Positions 36,165 to 48,321 of a stretch of DNA of 64,000 nt are shown in pieces. Origin of the DNA: Peribolospora baueri (taxonomy: Eukaryota > Basidiomycota > Peribolosporomycetes > Peribolosporales > Peribolosporaceae); assembly GCA_029717555.1 (NCBI GenBank), contig JAMDHS010000008.1, forward strand, positions 124,001-188,000. The letters are read 5' to 3'. Position 1 is the stretch's first letter; every line of letters starts with the position of its first letter. A program made the position numbers and the translations under genes. The notes beneath the pieces were generated by a model. That model was not told where the DNA came from and searched no databases. It was given only the letters and a program-made list of their open reading frames with translations.

Positions 36165-37745
36165 ATGGTCAAATTCTCGACTCTCGCAAGCGCACTCCTC
36201 TCCGCCTTGGCCGTCGCCGCCCCTTCCACTTGGGCCGTCCCAGCGACGCGCACCGGCCTCACCCGTCGCGCCCCTGCGCCGCCTTCGCAAGACCCCTTCT
36301 ACCAGCCGCCTGCCGGGTATCAGTCCGCTGCGCCAGGCACCATCTTGAGGTCGCGCCAGGTCGACGTCGCAGCCCTCGGCGTCGTCCCCCTCCCCAACGT
36401 CCAGGCCTGGCAGCTTCTCTACCGCACGAACGGAGCCCAAGACAACTCGCCCACCGTCACAGTGACCACCGTGTTCAAACCCGCCAATGCGTCGACGGAC
36501 AAACTCGTCGGCTTTGCCACGGCGGAGGACAGCGCAGCCTCGCAGTGTGCTCCGTCGTACAACTACCAGCTCGGTGCGCCACAGGACGACGTGATCGTCT
36601 CGGCAGAGCTCTTCACGCTCACCGGTGTGCTTCAGCAGGGTTGGATCGTCTCCTCGCCCGACCACGAGGGCCCCAACAACTCGTTCACCGCAGGCCGGCT
36701 GGAAGGAAAGATGGTCCTTGACGGTCTTCGCGCCGCGCTCAACTTTCCCGAGCTCGGCTTGTCCAGCGGTACCAAGGTCGCTGGAATGGGTTACTCGGGC
36801 GGCGCCATTGCGACGTGAGCTAGTCGATACACACACCTTGCCTTGCATGGGATGAGATGAAATGGAACGACGAGCTCAAACAAACCTCTTTTTCTCTCCT
36901 CTTTCGCAGCGGATGGGCTGCTGCCCTTCAGCCGACCTACGCCCCAGAGCTCAACGTCGTCGGCTTTGCCCATGGCGGCACGCCGGCGAACATCTCAGGC
37001 ACTTTCAACTACATCGACGGTGGTCTATTCGCTGGGTTTGGCTTTAGCGGCGTCGCCGGTCTCACCGGAGCCTACCCCGAACTCGAAAATTTGGTCAACA
37101 GCATCGCTACCGCAGACGGCAAGGCTGCCCTGGCAGACGCGGCGAAACAGTGTGCGATGGAGGACATTACCGAGTTTGCATTCAAGAAGCTCCAGTCCGA
37201 CACATACACCTCCGCCGGCGCTGGGCTACTCTACCTGCCCACCGTACAGGACGTCGTTGGCATGAACGTCCTCGGTCGCTTCAAAAACGAAACCCCCACG
37301 GCCCCGTTGCTCGTCTACCACTCCACGCATGATGAAATGTGTGCATCTCGCGCTGTCTGTGCGTCTTTGAAACCGTTACTGACCTGCGCTCCCTCCCCTC
37401 TCCCTTGACAGCGTCCCTCTCGCAGATGCAGACACGATGGTGGCAAGCTACTGCGCAAACGGCGCCAAGCTGACATACGTGCGCGACATTGGCCTTTCGG
37501 AGCACGCCTCTCTCGAACTCCTCTTCTTCCCCACCGTCCTCAACTGGCTCCACGACCGACTCAACGGCGTCCCTGCCAATCCAGGCTGTCAAACCGAAAA
37601 CACGGTAGTCCCAACATTCTCCGCCCAGACCCTTGGAACGGCGCTCAACGTCGTCCTTCAGAACCTGCTCGGTTTGCTCGGAAACCGTATCGGTGTAGAC
37701 GATGGACTCTTCAAAGGCAACCTCACCAAAGGTACCCTGCCGTGA
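36165..37745 (+). CDS. Secreted lipase, LIP family
   Basis: Exons are 36165-36814, 36910-37338 and 37412-37745 (470 aa). The start MVKFSTLASALLSALAVAAP is a signal peptide, and the dibasic Arg-Arg in GLTRRAP could be a Kex2 site releasing the mature enzyme. The nucleophile elbow GYSGGA (about residue 213) sits after the VSSPDHEGPNNSFTAG block typical of Candida-type secretory lipases (LIP family). The acid residue fits YHSTHDEIVP and the histidine fits GLSEHASLE. Such enzymes hydrolyse triglycerides outside the cell. Flanked by long intergenic DNA and with only two introns, it differs from its intron-rich neighbours. Confidence 0.9.
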
Positions 37746-38667
37746 AGGAGGGGGGCCGAACTCTCTCCAATGAGGTTTTTCGTGAACGACGGTACGAGAC
37801 TGGAATTTTGTTTTTCTATCACGGCTCCATGGCTTTCTCGCGGATGTCGGGAAGGGATGAGCGAGCGCGGCAGGCAGCCAGGTCGACGAATGCCCTCCCT
37901 TCGTCATAGCATACCACCGTACCCTATCATTCCCGTTCCGTGGTGCAACAGTGTCCATACTCATCAGGCGGGAATGTATTCCTTCGCTTCGAAGATCCGT
38001 ATGTCGCGACCTCGGCGTGCTCAGGCCCGGCCGCATCTCGTACGTCATCTCCGGCGATAGTGACGAAAAACTCGTCGGAAGGGATTCTCCAACGATAACG
38101 ACGAAGGACTTGTCGGAAGGGACTCTGAGCTAGCGACGATGAAAGCACATAAGAGGATGCCGGTAAACGACGACACCGCCCAATACGACGGAGGAGGAGG
38201 ACGTCGTCGACGATGGACGACGATGGCGATGATAAGCGATCCGGTCTGCTCTTGTTATTGCTTTTCCATCTCTCTTAGTCGTACCACCCCCTCCCCGTAA
38301 CGCATCGAAAAGCAACAGAGACGTGCTTAGTTTCGGCGAGGCAACCCTGGATGATTCCTCAAAAATTTTTCGACGGGCCCCAGCATCGATCGAAATAGGG
38401 CAGGTAGGCAGGTAGGCAGGTGAGAAAGCTAATCGCACAGCAGAGGAGGGGAGGGGAAGCGCAAGTTGAAGACGGAGGGGGGGGGCAACACGAGGCCTAT
38501 ATGGATGTTCGTCAAGAAGAGAGTTCTTCTAAGCGGGAGGGTATCGTTGATGCTCGCCAGAGTCCGGTCCGGTCCGGAAAAGATACAGTGAAAGAAGACA
38601 GGAACAAAAAAAAAGCAGAATAGAACGGATGGCGTGCTCCCTGAGCAGGCGCAGCAAGCAAGAAGGG
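37746..38667. other. Intergenic region between convergent lipase and FAD oxidase
   Basis: About 920 bp without a recognisable gene. It contains a short direct repeat (two CGTCGGAAGGGA-type copies at 38070-38125) and AGGTAGGC units near 38402-38420. Confidence 0.5.
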
Positions 38668-40519
38668 TTAGGATGGGGGTGGTACCGGGAGCGGGACGCC
38701 TCTCCTAGGTGTGCCGATGCTCTGTGGATTCCTGAACACATTATCCGGGTCGAGCTCCACCTTAAGCCTCTCCAACCTATCTAAAGAAGAGCCATAATAC
38801 GTCTTCCTCCACTCCTCCTCTTCGAGCTCTGGATCGACATAGCACGAGTAGCCGGCGCGCGCTGTGCCGTCTTGGTCGAAAGCGCGAGCAAAGGCTTGGT
38901 CGAGGGCACGGACATGCCTGCGAGCGGAGCGGGAGATGGGACGGAGGGCGGAGCAAGAAGATTGGACGAGCCAGAGGCTGTCGCGGTGGGCAAAGGACGA
39001 GCAGGTGGAGCGCTGTTGCTCGCCCGACGACGACGTGGTGCCAAGGCCACGGCCGTTAGCGCAAGCAGTCTCGGAGCGAACGGCGGACTGAGGCCCGCCA
39101 AAAAGTTCAATGTAGACGTTCCACGCCCGTCGGTGGCTTTCAGACCAGACTGTCTCCAGGGCCTGCAGGGCTGCGGAGACAGACAGCGGCCGCTGGCCGA
39201 GCGACAGCTGCGTCTTGGCGTATAATTCAGCTTTCTGTAAACAGAGCGACACGAGGAGAGGAGGGTCATGGGCGCGTTATAGCGACGTGATTTGGAGACC
39301 GCACTAGCGCACGCTCTCCACTCACAATGTTCTTTTCCCATTCGGCGTCCAGCTTGTCGTTCGGGCGTCCAAAGTCATCGAACCTTTGCAAGAGCGTGAT
39401 GTAGTCTACCTCCTCCGTTTTCTGTTCCGACGGCAACTGGGTCGCAAGTTGCTTGTCCGGCTCGACGTCGCGCGCGGCGTGCAGAGCGGCGAGGACGGGC
39501 CGGGCAACGCGATGATCAAAGTCGGCTCGCGAGCGAAGGTACGCGGCGCGGAACTTGAGCACGACGCCGGGCCGCGGAGGCGACGGCGAGTGGGTGGGCG
39601 GAGCGAGCTGGAGGTGAAAACCGAGCTCGGAAGGAAGATCTGGTCGGAGGAGGGCGTCCTGAATGGCAGAAAAGGTGGCGGCTAGGGACTTGGCCGAGGA
39701 GAGGTGGTCCCATGTCCAGTCCACGTACGTCAACTTGTCCGGGGCCGGGTAGGTGCGAAAGAGGAAGGAGGTGACGATGCCGAAGAAGGAGCCACTGCCC
39801 TTGAGTGCCCAAAGTAGTTCTCGGTTGTACGTCTCGCTGGCGCGCACGAGCGAGCCGTTGGCGAGTACTACGTCGGCCTCCACGATCCCGTCCGTTGCGA
39901 GGCCCCAATGGCGCGAAGTGGGGCCGAAACCTCCGCAAAGAGCATGGCCGCCGAGGCCGACGGCGGGGCAAGTCCCGTGAGGCATCGCCCTCCTGCCGCT
40001 CTCCCACAGCGTTTTAGCGATGTCGCCGAGCCTCGCGCCGGGACCGACGCGAAGAAGACCTTCATCGCCGACGACGGCTATTCCAGACAGGTGGGCCAGG
40101 TCGACGACCAAGCTGCCGTCTTGGCCGCCGGATCCGAATCCACCAAACGAGTGGCCGCCGGATCGAGCGGCGACGGCGACGCCGTTTGCGGCGGCACACT
40201 GAACGGCGAGGCCGACCTGATGGACGTCCGAGGGCTGTGCGATGACGGCGGGGACGAAGTGGTAGAGGAGGTTGAAACCCTCGGACGCGGACGCGTAGTC
40301 GTCCTTTGAGGTGCGCGCGGCGGTGAGGATGGGCACCTTTACGCGCTCTAGACACTCTTCGAGATCGTAGTAGGCCTGGTGTGTGCGGCGGAGATCGGTC
40401 GAAGCCCTGAGCTGAGCGGCGCAGAGGGAGGCGGCGAAGGGGAGGAGGGCTGAAAGGAAGAGAGCGCGGTGGCGTCGTCGTCCACCAGGAGCAGCACCGG
40501 GGGCGACATGGCGCGTCAT
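38668..40519 (-). CDS. Secreted BBE-type FAD-linked oxidase
   Basis: Minus-strand exons are 39326-40519 and 38668-39234 (586 aa). After a basic start, LFLSALLPFAASLCAAQ looks like a signal sequence. The PCMH-type FAD domain has AARSGGHSFGGFG (the His of RSGGHS is the usual 8-alpha-histidyl FAD site) and GTCPAVGLGGHALCGGFG (the Cys may give a second, 6-S-cysteinyl bond, as in glucooligosaccharide oxidase). The C-terminal BBE motif NVFRNPQSI closes the protein. Members oxidise sugars, oligosaccharides or alkaloid-like substrates with production of hydrogen peroxide; the substrate here is unknown. Only one intron. The ATG at 40519 is the only ATG in frame before the signal sequence. Confidence 0.9.
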
Positions 40520-41238
40520 CGTGTCATCTGCGGGATGAGGTCGGGTGTCGAAAGCACGACCGAGACGACGGGCGGAAGGAAGAGAGGGAGAAAATGAACG
40601 GGCTGCGGGAGGCAAGTGGAGATGGAAGTATGAGACGGAATGGAGTCGAGTCGGCCCAGAGTGCTCGATATCGATATCGAGCTCGAGCTAAACGCCGACG
40701 CCAACGCCGACGGGAAGGTTGTATCTTGGCACGGTGCTATTACGCCGCGGCGGTCGGTTCACGGGAGCGGGTAAATAGCTTGTCGTTGCACTATCATCGA
40801 TCACTACGTTGCGTTGTGCGAGGATCATCGTATCATGAGTCTGGCATCCGGAACCCCTGAGCGAGCAAGGCCTTGGTCGCCCTTTGTTTTCTCCTCTACT
40901 TGCAGTCGAGCCAGCCAACGCAACCAACGCAACCCAACCCGACCCTCCAGGCCGGGCCACTGGCTGGCTAACATCCACCGCCATCGCTTTGCTCTGACCT
41001 CAAGGCCAACTTTTTTTTTTCTTCTTCTTCTTTTGTCTCCACAAAGGTCAAGGTCGACTGACGACAGGTGGGCGCGGGCGCTTATTTAAGGTCCCTTGAC
41101 CCCCATCTAGGACGGGACGGCATGGCGGACGGTGTGTCGGGGTATAGTACATACTGATACAGGAGCGTAGCTGCTCACGAGGCGCGTGTTAGCGAAGAAG
41201 AAGCACAAAGAGAGAGAGGGTAATGAAGCCGAACGTTG
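40520..41238. other. Intergenic region, FAD oxidase promoter and CDK8 3' end
   Basis: This is 719 bp between two minus-strand genes. It holds the 20-bp palindrome at 40663, a poly-T/CTT tract near 41011-41035 and a TTATTTAAGG TATA-like box near 41082. No gene is seen. Confidence 0.5.
40663..40682. promoter_or_regulatory. 20-bp perfect palindrome upstream of FAD oxidase
   Basis: GCTCGATATCGATATCGAGC is its own reverse complement. It lies 144 bp upstream of the oxidase ATG and is followed directly by another palindrome (GAGCTCGAGCT-like). It could be a dimeric regulator site or a cruciform-forming element. Confidence 0.55.
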
Positions 41239-43422
41239 CTACTCCAATCTCGCCTTTTTCCTACCCTGCCCCGTTCTCCCACCCACCCCCGCTGCACCGC
41301 CACCGGCAGCACCGGAAGAAGGCAAGAGAGGGTGCTTCAAGTGCGCCGCCACGCTGCCCGTCCCCGCCGCTCCCACTCCCGCCCCGTCCCCTCCGCCCGC
41401 ACCGCCACCTGGGCCGCCCTGGGCGAGAGGATTGGCGGTCGGCGCGGCGCTTGGCATTTTCGGATCTGTCGAGTCGGCCGAGACGCGTCGGGCGGGGTAC
41501 GTGTTGGGCGCGAGGGTGGCGAAGGAGCTGGCAAGGCGACGAAGGGGATCAAGTCAGTTTCCAAGGATGAGGCGACGAAGCGGACGAACGCCCAGCCGAC
41601 ACTCACTTCATACTCGGCTTAGGCTCTTCACTCCACCAAGGGTGATCGAGCGCCTGAGCGGCGGTAACGCGTCGAGAAGGGTCGTACTCGAGGAGGGAGT
41701 ACATGAGGTCGTAGCCTTGTTGGGAGTGGGAGCGGGAGCGAGAGGCGTACCAAGATGCGAGGTTGTTTGCGTAGCTTGGAGGTTTGAAAGGACGAAAAGC
41801 AAAACGTTAAGCTTGGAACTTGCAATGGGCGAAACATGCGATGGGTACGCACTGATCAAAGCGGGACATGTTATGGTACTCTGGCATGGTATCGATCGTC
41901 GGCCATCGGTCCTCTTTTATCACCAGAAATCAGATCCATCGGTCAGCCGACGGTCGAAGGTGTGTGGTGTGGTGGTCAAGGACTCACTATCCGGCGTGCC
42001 AAGAAGCTCAAAGATCTTATTGAGCTGGTCGCGCTGGAACGGCACCGTCTTCTTACTGTCCATCTTGGCCTCTTCTCCTTTGAAAATCGGTCGGAGGGCT
42101 AGTAGCTCGCCGAAGATGCAGCCCACGGCCCAGAGGTCTGTGGGGAAGCCGGGCGAAAGGAGGGTCAAAGAAGAACAAAAGTGAAAAAGAAAGAAGCAGC
42201 TTCAGACGCTCACCGATGGCCGGTGTGTAGTGCCTAGCGCCCAAGAGCAGCTCCGGGGCGCGGTACCAGATGGTGACAACGACCTTGTCACCGTTGAAAA
42301 GCGGCTGGAGCGGTTTGTAGAAGAGCCGGGCGAGGCCGAGGTCGCCAATCTTGACCACGCCTTGAGCATTGACAAGAATGTTGGCCGGCTTGAGATCTCG
42401 ATGGAGGACCCAATTTTGGTGTAAATAGCTGACACCGTTAAGGAGCTGCCAAAGAAAGCTCTTGAGGGTGTGTTCGGCCAAGGGGGTGCGGAGGACGGAG
42501 GAGTGGTGGTGGATGATTTGCTGAGGATGGGGACGAGGTGCGGAAAAGGATGAGAGCGAGTGCGACGGGACGGGGAGCAAGCGACGACTAGAGAGATGGG
42601 TAGACGTAGGAGAGAAGGAAACGCACGAGAAAGTCGTGTTCGGCGTACTCAAAGACCATGTAGATGCTCTTATCCTCGAGCATGACCTCCCTCAGCGCCG
42701 TCACGTTGTCGTGCCTCAGTTCGCGGTTGAGCTGTCGAGCGGTCCGAGAGAAAAGAGTAGTTGCATAGGAGTGAGTGCGGGACGGCTATCTTCCTTCCTT
42801 CTTTTCTCTTCTCCGCGCCTCATGGACTCACGGAAATCTCCCTCATGGCACTCTGGGACACGCCGGTATATGTGGTCAGCTCGCCCTCCTTATCGGGTTT
42901 GAATTTTTTGATCGCAAACACTTCTCCCTGTTGCGAGGACGAGGCTACGGGCGTAGAGGGCTTTGTCGAGGCTGCGCGGTTGGCGGAGGCGGACAGGTTG
43001 GCGGACTTGGCGGAGGCGGACGCCAGGGCAAGGCGGGCGGAGAGGGATAGGGATGGGCCGTCGGAGGGATGGAAAGGAGGAGGAGGGGTGCGCAGCCTGG
43101 CCTTGTAGACGCGGCCGTAAGTGCCGCTGGAGATGAAGCCTAGGATGGCGTATTGGGCGAGGACGGGCTTGCGCTGGGCGTCGCGTGCGGCTCGGTAGCG
43201 GCGCATGGGGTCGTGCACGGTGGTGGCGGCGGCGGCGGCCGTTGCAGTTGCCGTTGCCGTTGCCGTGGCGGTTGCGGTCGCCGCTGCGGAGGACATAGCG
43301 AGGGAATGGAGGAGCCGGGATGGATGGAGGAGGTGATGATGGAGAAGAGGATGGTGGACGGCCATCTGTGCGTCGGCAGTGTCCTTCCTCGTCCGACCGG
43401 CGGCCGTGTCCGTGTCGGACAT
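41239..43422 (-). CDS. SSN3: CDK8/SSN3, mediator kinase
   Basis: Minus-strand exons are 42832-43422, 42627-42731, 42214-42520, 41988-42137, 41853-41913, 41607-41774 and 41239-41527 (556 aa). The Gly loop is [11 protein letters not shown], the cyclin-contact helix is SQSAMREI (the CDK8 form of PSTAIRE) and the catalytic loop is [12 protein letters not shown]. Activation segment: [28 protein letters not shown] and [11 protein letters not shown], which has no Thr at the usual T-loop site, as in CDK8. [12 protein letters not shown] and YANNLASWY follow, and the Gly/Ala-rich tail ends [11 protein letters not shown]8 with cyclin C forms the regulatory module of Mediator. A Thr/Ala dipeptide run and an Ala/Ser insert lengthen the N lobe. 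The ATG at 43422 is the first in frame; a later Met is possible. Confidence 0.95.
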
Positions 43423-43836
43423 GATATGACGATGTCCTCGCCGTCGTCGTCTTCCTGGCGCCTCCACCGTCTGGGCTGGGAGGCGTCGAGCGTCGATGCT
43501 CCGAGCACCTCTTCGGTCCTGTCTATGTCAACAGCTTTGAGCAGCCCCGGTCCCGTTCCGTCTCGTCCTATCTCGTCTTCCAGCCGTGCTCGCGCGCGCT
43601 TGGATGGCGACGTCGAGGGCCGACCGACGCAGGCCGCGGGCGACGGCGAAGAGAGCCAGGCGGGCGATCGGGCCCAGTTGTAATCTCGCCGCGTCGCAAT
43701 ACAACCCAAATACAACCCGGTTCTAATCGATGATCGGCGATCGACCTCGTTCGTCTGTGCGACCGTCGGACGATATCATCGTTAACGCTCAACGCTCTCT
43801 TGACCGTCCTCCTTCCCATCCTTCCTCCTCCCCTCC
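43423..43836. promoter_or_regulatory. Bidirectional promoter SSN3 / CutA
   Basis: The 414-bp interval between divergent ATGs. No TATA or CACGTG element is evident. Confidence 0.4.
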
Positions 43837-44533
43837 ATGCTCGCCGCCGCCTTGCGCACCCCGCTCGCCCTCGCTCTCAGTAGCACCCGACCGCACACGT
43901 CGTCACAGATCCCCTCTTTCGCAGCCATGACCACCGCGACCGCCACGGCCGCTCTCCAGCCAGACCACCCCGTCCTCGTCCTCACCACCACCCCGTCCGA
44001 CGGCGACGTTGCCGAGAAGCTCGCAAGCGGATTGCGTGAGCGTCGAGGAGAGCCGAGGAGCGTGCGTCGCGGTCGAGGCTGGCCTGACCTCGCTTGGCTT
44101 TTGGACCATCGCTACTCCCCATCAGTCGATCGAAACCTCATAGCGTGCGCCAACATTGTTCCGAAGATCAAGTCCATGTGAGTCGCTCGCGATTTTTGCC
44201 GATCGGCCGCCCTCTTCAAGTCATGTCTTGTCTTGTCGTGTCGTGTCAAGGTACCGCTGGAAAGGCTCCGTCTGCACCGACTCGGAAGCGCTGATGCTGT
44301 GCAAGACGCAGCACATCCACCTCGCCGCCTTGATCGAGCACGTCAACGCAAACCACCCCTATGACGAGCCCGAGGTCGTCGAGGTCAAGGTGGGTGTCTG
44401 TCTGTTTGTCTGTCTATCCGAGGGATTATGGATCATGAAACATTCCGTTCCTCCTTTGATTCCCGCACAGATCGACGGAGGATCCAAGTCGTACCTCGAC
44501 TGGGTGCGAGATTGTACCGGCGGGACCGCATGA
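43837..44533 (+). CDS. CutA-like divalent-cation tolerance protein
   Basis: Exons are 43837-44035, 44126-44177, 44251-44389 and 44471-44533 (150 aa). After an Ala/Arg/Ser-rich N-terminal extension of about 30 residues (possible mitochondrial presequence, with a second Met before TTATATAALQ), the small alpha/beta core has VLVLTTTPSDGDVAEKLA, LDRNLIACANIVP, YRWKGSV, HIHLAALIEHVNANHPYDEP and SYLDWV. These match CutA1 proteins, trimeric and ferredoxin-like in fold. Bacterial CutA is linked to copper tolerance; the eukaryotic role is unclear. It is convergent with GPI18, the stops being only about 110 bp apart. Confidence 0.92.
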
Positions 44534-44644
44534 TATCCCGTCCCCCGTCCGCACCTTTGTTGCAACTCGTACACATTCAAAAGGGACCACGTGCTTCCGT
44601 CCGTCCTCCGTCCGTCCACAACCCATCATCCCCCGCCTTCTATT

Positions 44645-46676
44645 TCACGCAGGAGGATAGAAGAGAGCGTAGAGCACCTCGCTCACTGCGCCCCACACCA
44701 CGCAGTAGCTCACCCAAACCCTTCCCCAGAGCTCTCGCTTCCTCATTTCCGTCTCCTCCCGCGCCAACCGTGACGACGACGACGGCCGAGGGCGAGCCTT
44801 TCTCCCACGCTCGTCTCCCTCCTCTCCATCCCCATCTCCACCAAGAACCAACCAGCCAGCAAACCAAAACAGCACGGGCATAGCGCTGGCAAAGCGCAAC
44901 GCGATCTGCACGTGCGACACGAAGAGCAAGAGCAGTAGGAGGATGGTGGAGAGGTGAACGTGTGGGACGAGGTGCGGGTTGGCGAGGAAGCCTTGTCGTC
45001 GGTTTCTCATCGATCCACGACCGCCGTCCTCCTCCTCTGACGACGTCCGTCCAGAATGGGACGAGGCAGATGGTGGGCGGCCGAAGAAGAAGAAGACAGG
45101 TCCGAGGCTGGTCCTCAGCGTCCTCTCCCACCCTAACGAACGGTAGTATGTCCAGCTGGCCGCGAAGCCCAACGCCAGCACCGGCGCGGCGAGGAGAAAG
45201 TTGGGAGACTGGGAGAACGTCCAATAGGAGAGGGGCCGGACGTTCCTGATTTTGCCCCGCGTATCGTTCGGGTCGAAGTGAAGTGGACGACGTGAGAGGG
45301 GCGACAAAGTCGTTCGAAGAACGAAGAAAGGACCGAGAGAGCGACGCTCACCAGTAATGCCCCTGCACCCAACCGTAACTTCCCGTCCATCGCTCGCACC
45401 AGGGCCTAGGAAACGCGCCATCCGTCGCGTCGCCTCGGACGTGGCAGAAGCGGTGAAAGGCAAAGACTTGGAAGAGAACGAATGGAGAGGCGGTGATGAG
45501 AGAGAGGAGAGCGGCAGAGAGGAGACGGAGGGGAAGTGACGACGGCTGGCGAGAGCATACGACGGGGCCAGGTCCCATGTTGGAGGGTCGAAAACAGGTT
45601 AAAGCCACGACTGACGCTCTGGAAATCGTCCAGACCACCTTACTCACCCAAGACGACCGACCGTCCAGCCCGCCGCCGTTCGTTTTCCAAACAAGCTCCC
45701 ACCAAAAAAACCCAGAGCAAAGAATGCCATTGCTCCTAAACGCCGTGGCAAGAGCGAACACGACGGCGGCCGCCGTGTACGAGAAAAAGGAGACACTCCA
45801 ATGACGGCGCCCGTCGTGGTGGTCGGAAGCGGTAAGGAGGAGCATTCCCAGAAGGACGAAGAGGGCGAAAAAGGGCTCTGTGAATGGTACTGTAAGCGTG
45901 GATGGGGAAGGAGGCACGAGGTAGAGGAGCGTGGAGAGGAGCGCATGACGGGGTGGGAGGTAGTGAGAAGACAGTCTGAGTGGAGTTGCACGTATGAAAG
46001 GAGGAAAGCGATGAGTAACTACGAAGGGAGGAGAAAATTCGCATGAAAACGACGGCCTTCCTCACCGATAGAACACCATCGCAGTTGCCACGGCGGCGCC
46101 ATTGGCTAGAACAGCGCCGCCCCAAAGCGCTCTCTCGGCGCTCCATCCAATCTCGTCCGCCCCTCTCGGCCACCCCACCCAATACCACCCACAGAGCCTG
46201 AGCAAAGCCGGCGAGCCGGGCATGAAGGCCAGCTCTTGCTCCCACACGTACCCCTCGGCGGCGATGTGAAGAAAATAGACGGCGTCCCAGCGGAGGAAGA
46301 CTTCTGACGCGCGTGTAGAAAACGGGGCCTCAGAGAATGACAAGGAAGAAGGGAGAGAAAAGAGAAGACTGGAAGAGACGTCGAAGCTGGGTAAGAGGCG
46401 GTGAGAGAGGAGGAGGAGGGAGAGGCAGAGCAGGCGAGAGATCGTCGCTACGGCGAGGATGAGGAGCGCAGGCTGACGAGCCGAGAGGAAGCCTCCTCCT
46501 CTTCTACTGGCGCCGCCGTCGGAGCTGCTTCGATGTCCATCATCGACGCCGGATGTGGCTCGCTCAGGAGACTTCCTCTGCCCTAGGGCCGAGCACGAGC
46601 TAGAGGCATCGGTCGCTCTTGGGCTTGGGTTTTGGCCTCGACGCTGCAGCACCGACGGCTGCGACGCCTTGCTCAT
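44645..46676 (-). CDS. GPI18: GPI18/PIG-V, GPI mannosyltransferase II
   Basis: Minus-strand exons are 46066-46676, 45352-45975 and 44645-45245 (611 aa). The PIG-V signature FLRWDAVYFLHIAAEGYVWEQ (luminal Trp-Asp) follows the first transmembrane segment. Later come LPPRHALLSTLLYLVPPS, PFTEPFFALFVLLGM, HYWNVRPLSYWTFSQSPNF and several hydrophobic helices. GPI18 adds the second mannose to the GPI precursor in the ER lumen using dolichol-phosphate mannose. A Ser/Gly-rich cytosolic N terminus of about 60 residues precedes the first helix. The acceptor at 45976 is chosen because only it restores the conserved frame. Confidence 0.93.
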
Positions 46677-48233
46677 CCTGACTTCAAGGGGCCGCCCGGT
46701 CCAGGGAGGCCGAGTCCAGCGAGCCGTGTCCGATGCAGTGGACGAACGACTCGCCGCGACTCGACGTCGTCTTCCAACTGGACGCGCACGGACGAAAGCC
46801 CAAGCAGTCTCCGCCCACGTGGCATCAGACGCCGCAGCACTCTCGCCTCGCCCAAGTACGATGGTGAAGCCGACGAGTAATAGGAAGTACCTCCCCCGGT
46901 CACTCCACCTTGGCCGCGATTTCCCCTTTGACGTGGGGTGTCGTTGGTAGGTGTGTGCCTTGCCCTGGATCGGCGCGGCTCGATTGGGTCAGGACGTTGC
47001 AAGTCCTTAAGCGGTGAGGTAGCTCAGGGCTCCGTAGTATGAGTTGTAGGCCGGATTACCGAGTTCCTCTACCGAGCCGTCCAGGGTGAGGCCGAGGAGA
47101 ACCACCGCCGTAGGTTTGGGTGGCAGACGTGACTATCCATCTGAACGCTGACTGCCGGTGATGGAACGGTCGGATGCTAGCAGAGCGTTGGTAAAGGCGA
47201 GCATAGTAACGGTGGCGCGAGTCATGTAGCTCACTCACACGACTTGAAAGCCTTGTCCACCTGAGAGTGAAGAGCTGTGCACCCATAACGCTTTCATGTC
47301 TGCCGGACTTGGATGTATGAATCCCAGCAGGTTCATTCCCTCGTTTAGAAGTCACCAGAGCCTCATCCGATGAGGCTCTCGCCAAATTGACACGCTCGCC
47401 GATCAAGAAGATTAAAGATTGTTCCGCCGGAGAGCGCTCTCCAGCTTCGTGCGAGGACAAAGGCCAGCAAGCGCCCTCGATGGCAGTAATGCCGGCGCTG
47501 ACGCCTGGAACAGCGTGTATCTACGGAAAAGAAAGTACATAGCAGAGGGCTGTGTAGCCAGCAACCCAGTCGTAGCAAGCAGGACGCCGAAATTGCGTGC
47601 ACCGTGCTGTGCTGGAGCGCAAGCCCGATACAAGCAGGCTCGGGGCCGCCAATCTCGACGTGCTGCTTCCTTTTTCCTGCTGCTCGTCTTCGATCTTACT
47701 CTAACTTCGTCGGATTCCCTCTCCTAACCTGCTCGTCGGTGTCGTGAGTCTCCCCACCCGGCCCGCTTCCTGCCCAAACTGCTCCCCCACGTCTCAGCTG
47801 GACCGTCTTGGTGGTCACACCGAGTCGCCTCCCGCGACCTTTGGTGGCGAGACCGCGAGTCGCAAAGTGAGTATCGAGCGGCTCTCTCTCCAAAGTATTA
47901 TAAAGCAACGGATTGAAAGCAAAGGTCTATATAAAGTGCCCGGCGCTCTGGCACATGCACGCTCGGTACAAGTGGTGGGCCGTGGATGCGAAGAGGGAGG
48001 AACGCTCGAAAGCGACGCGTCTGCTCGCGACGTTGTTTGGCAAGTCACGCATCCTGCACTGTCGTCGAGCTTCTTGGAGATGTGTTGGAGAGTGATATGA
48101 CGAGAAGGAGGTGACCACCATCTCTCCACTCTCAGCCTCTGTCTTTTCTCTGTTCAGTCGCCCCTGTCTTTTCTCTGTTTACTCCCCCTCCGTCTCTTCA
48201 CACGGCGCGCGGCGCTGCCCTTTCGTCCTCTCG

Positions 48234-48243
48234 TATATTTAAG
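48234..48243 (+). promoter_or_regulatory. TATA-like box TATATTTAAG
   Basis: A good TATA match in GC-rich DNA, about 90 bp before the ATG of the 33-codon frame and about 775 bp before the bZIP Met at 49009. It may be the promoter of a transcript leading into the bZIP gene. Confidence 0.4.
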
Positions 48244-48321
48244 TCTCCCCTGCTTTCGAAACGGACGGCACACACGCCTTCCTGTTTTTGGTTGTCGCTT
48301 GTGGCACATTTATATCGCCGC

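Noticed and set aside
35859-36848. 329-codon open frame on - opposite the lipase start
   Set aside because: Mirror of the lipase first exon and leader, with no recognisable domain.
46990-47060. tRNA-like piece with GTAGCTCAGGG (A-box-like)
   Set aside because: No B-box (GGTTCGAxTCC) at the right distance and no acceptor stem pairing.
47056-47727. Open frames on both strands, one with an Arg-rich start like a mitochondrial presequence
   Set aside because: The + frame begins at TTG rather than ATG, neither has splice partners, and no family resemblance is seen.
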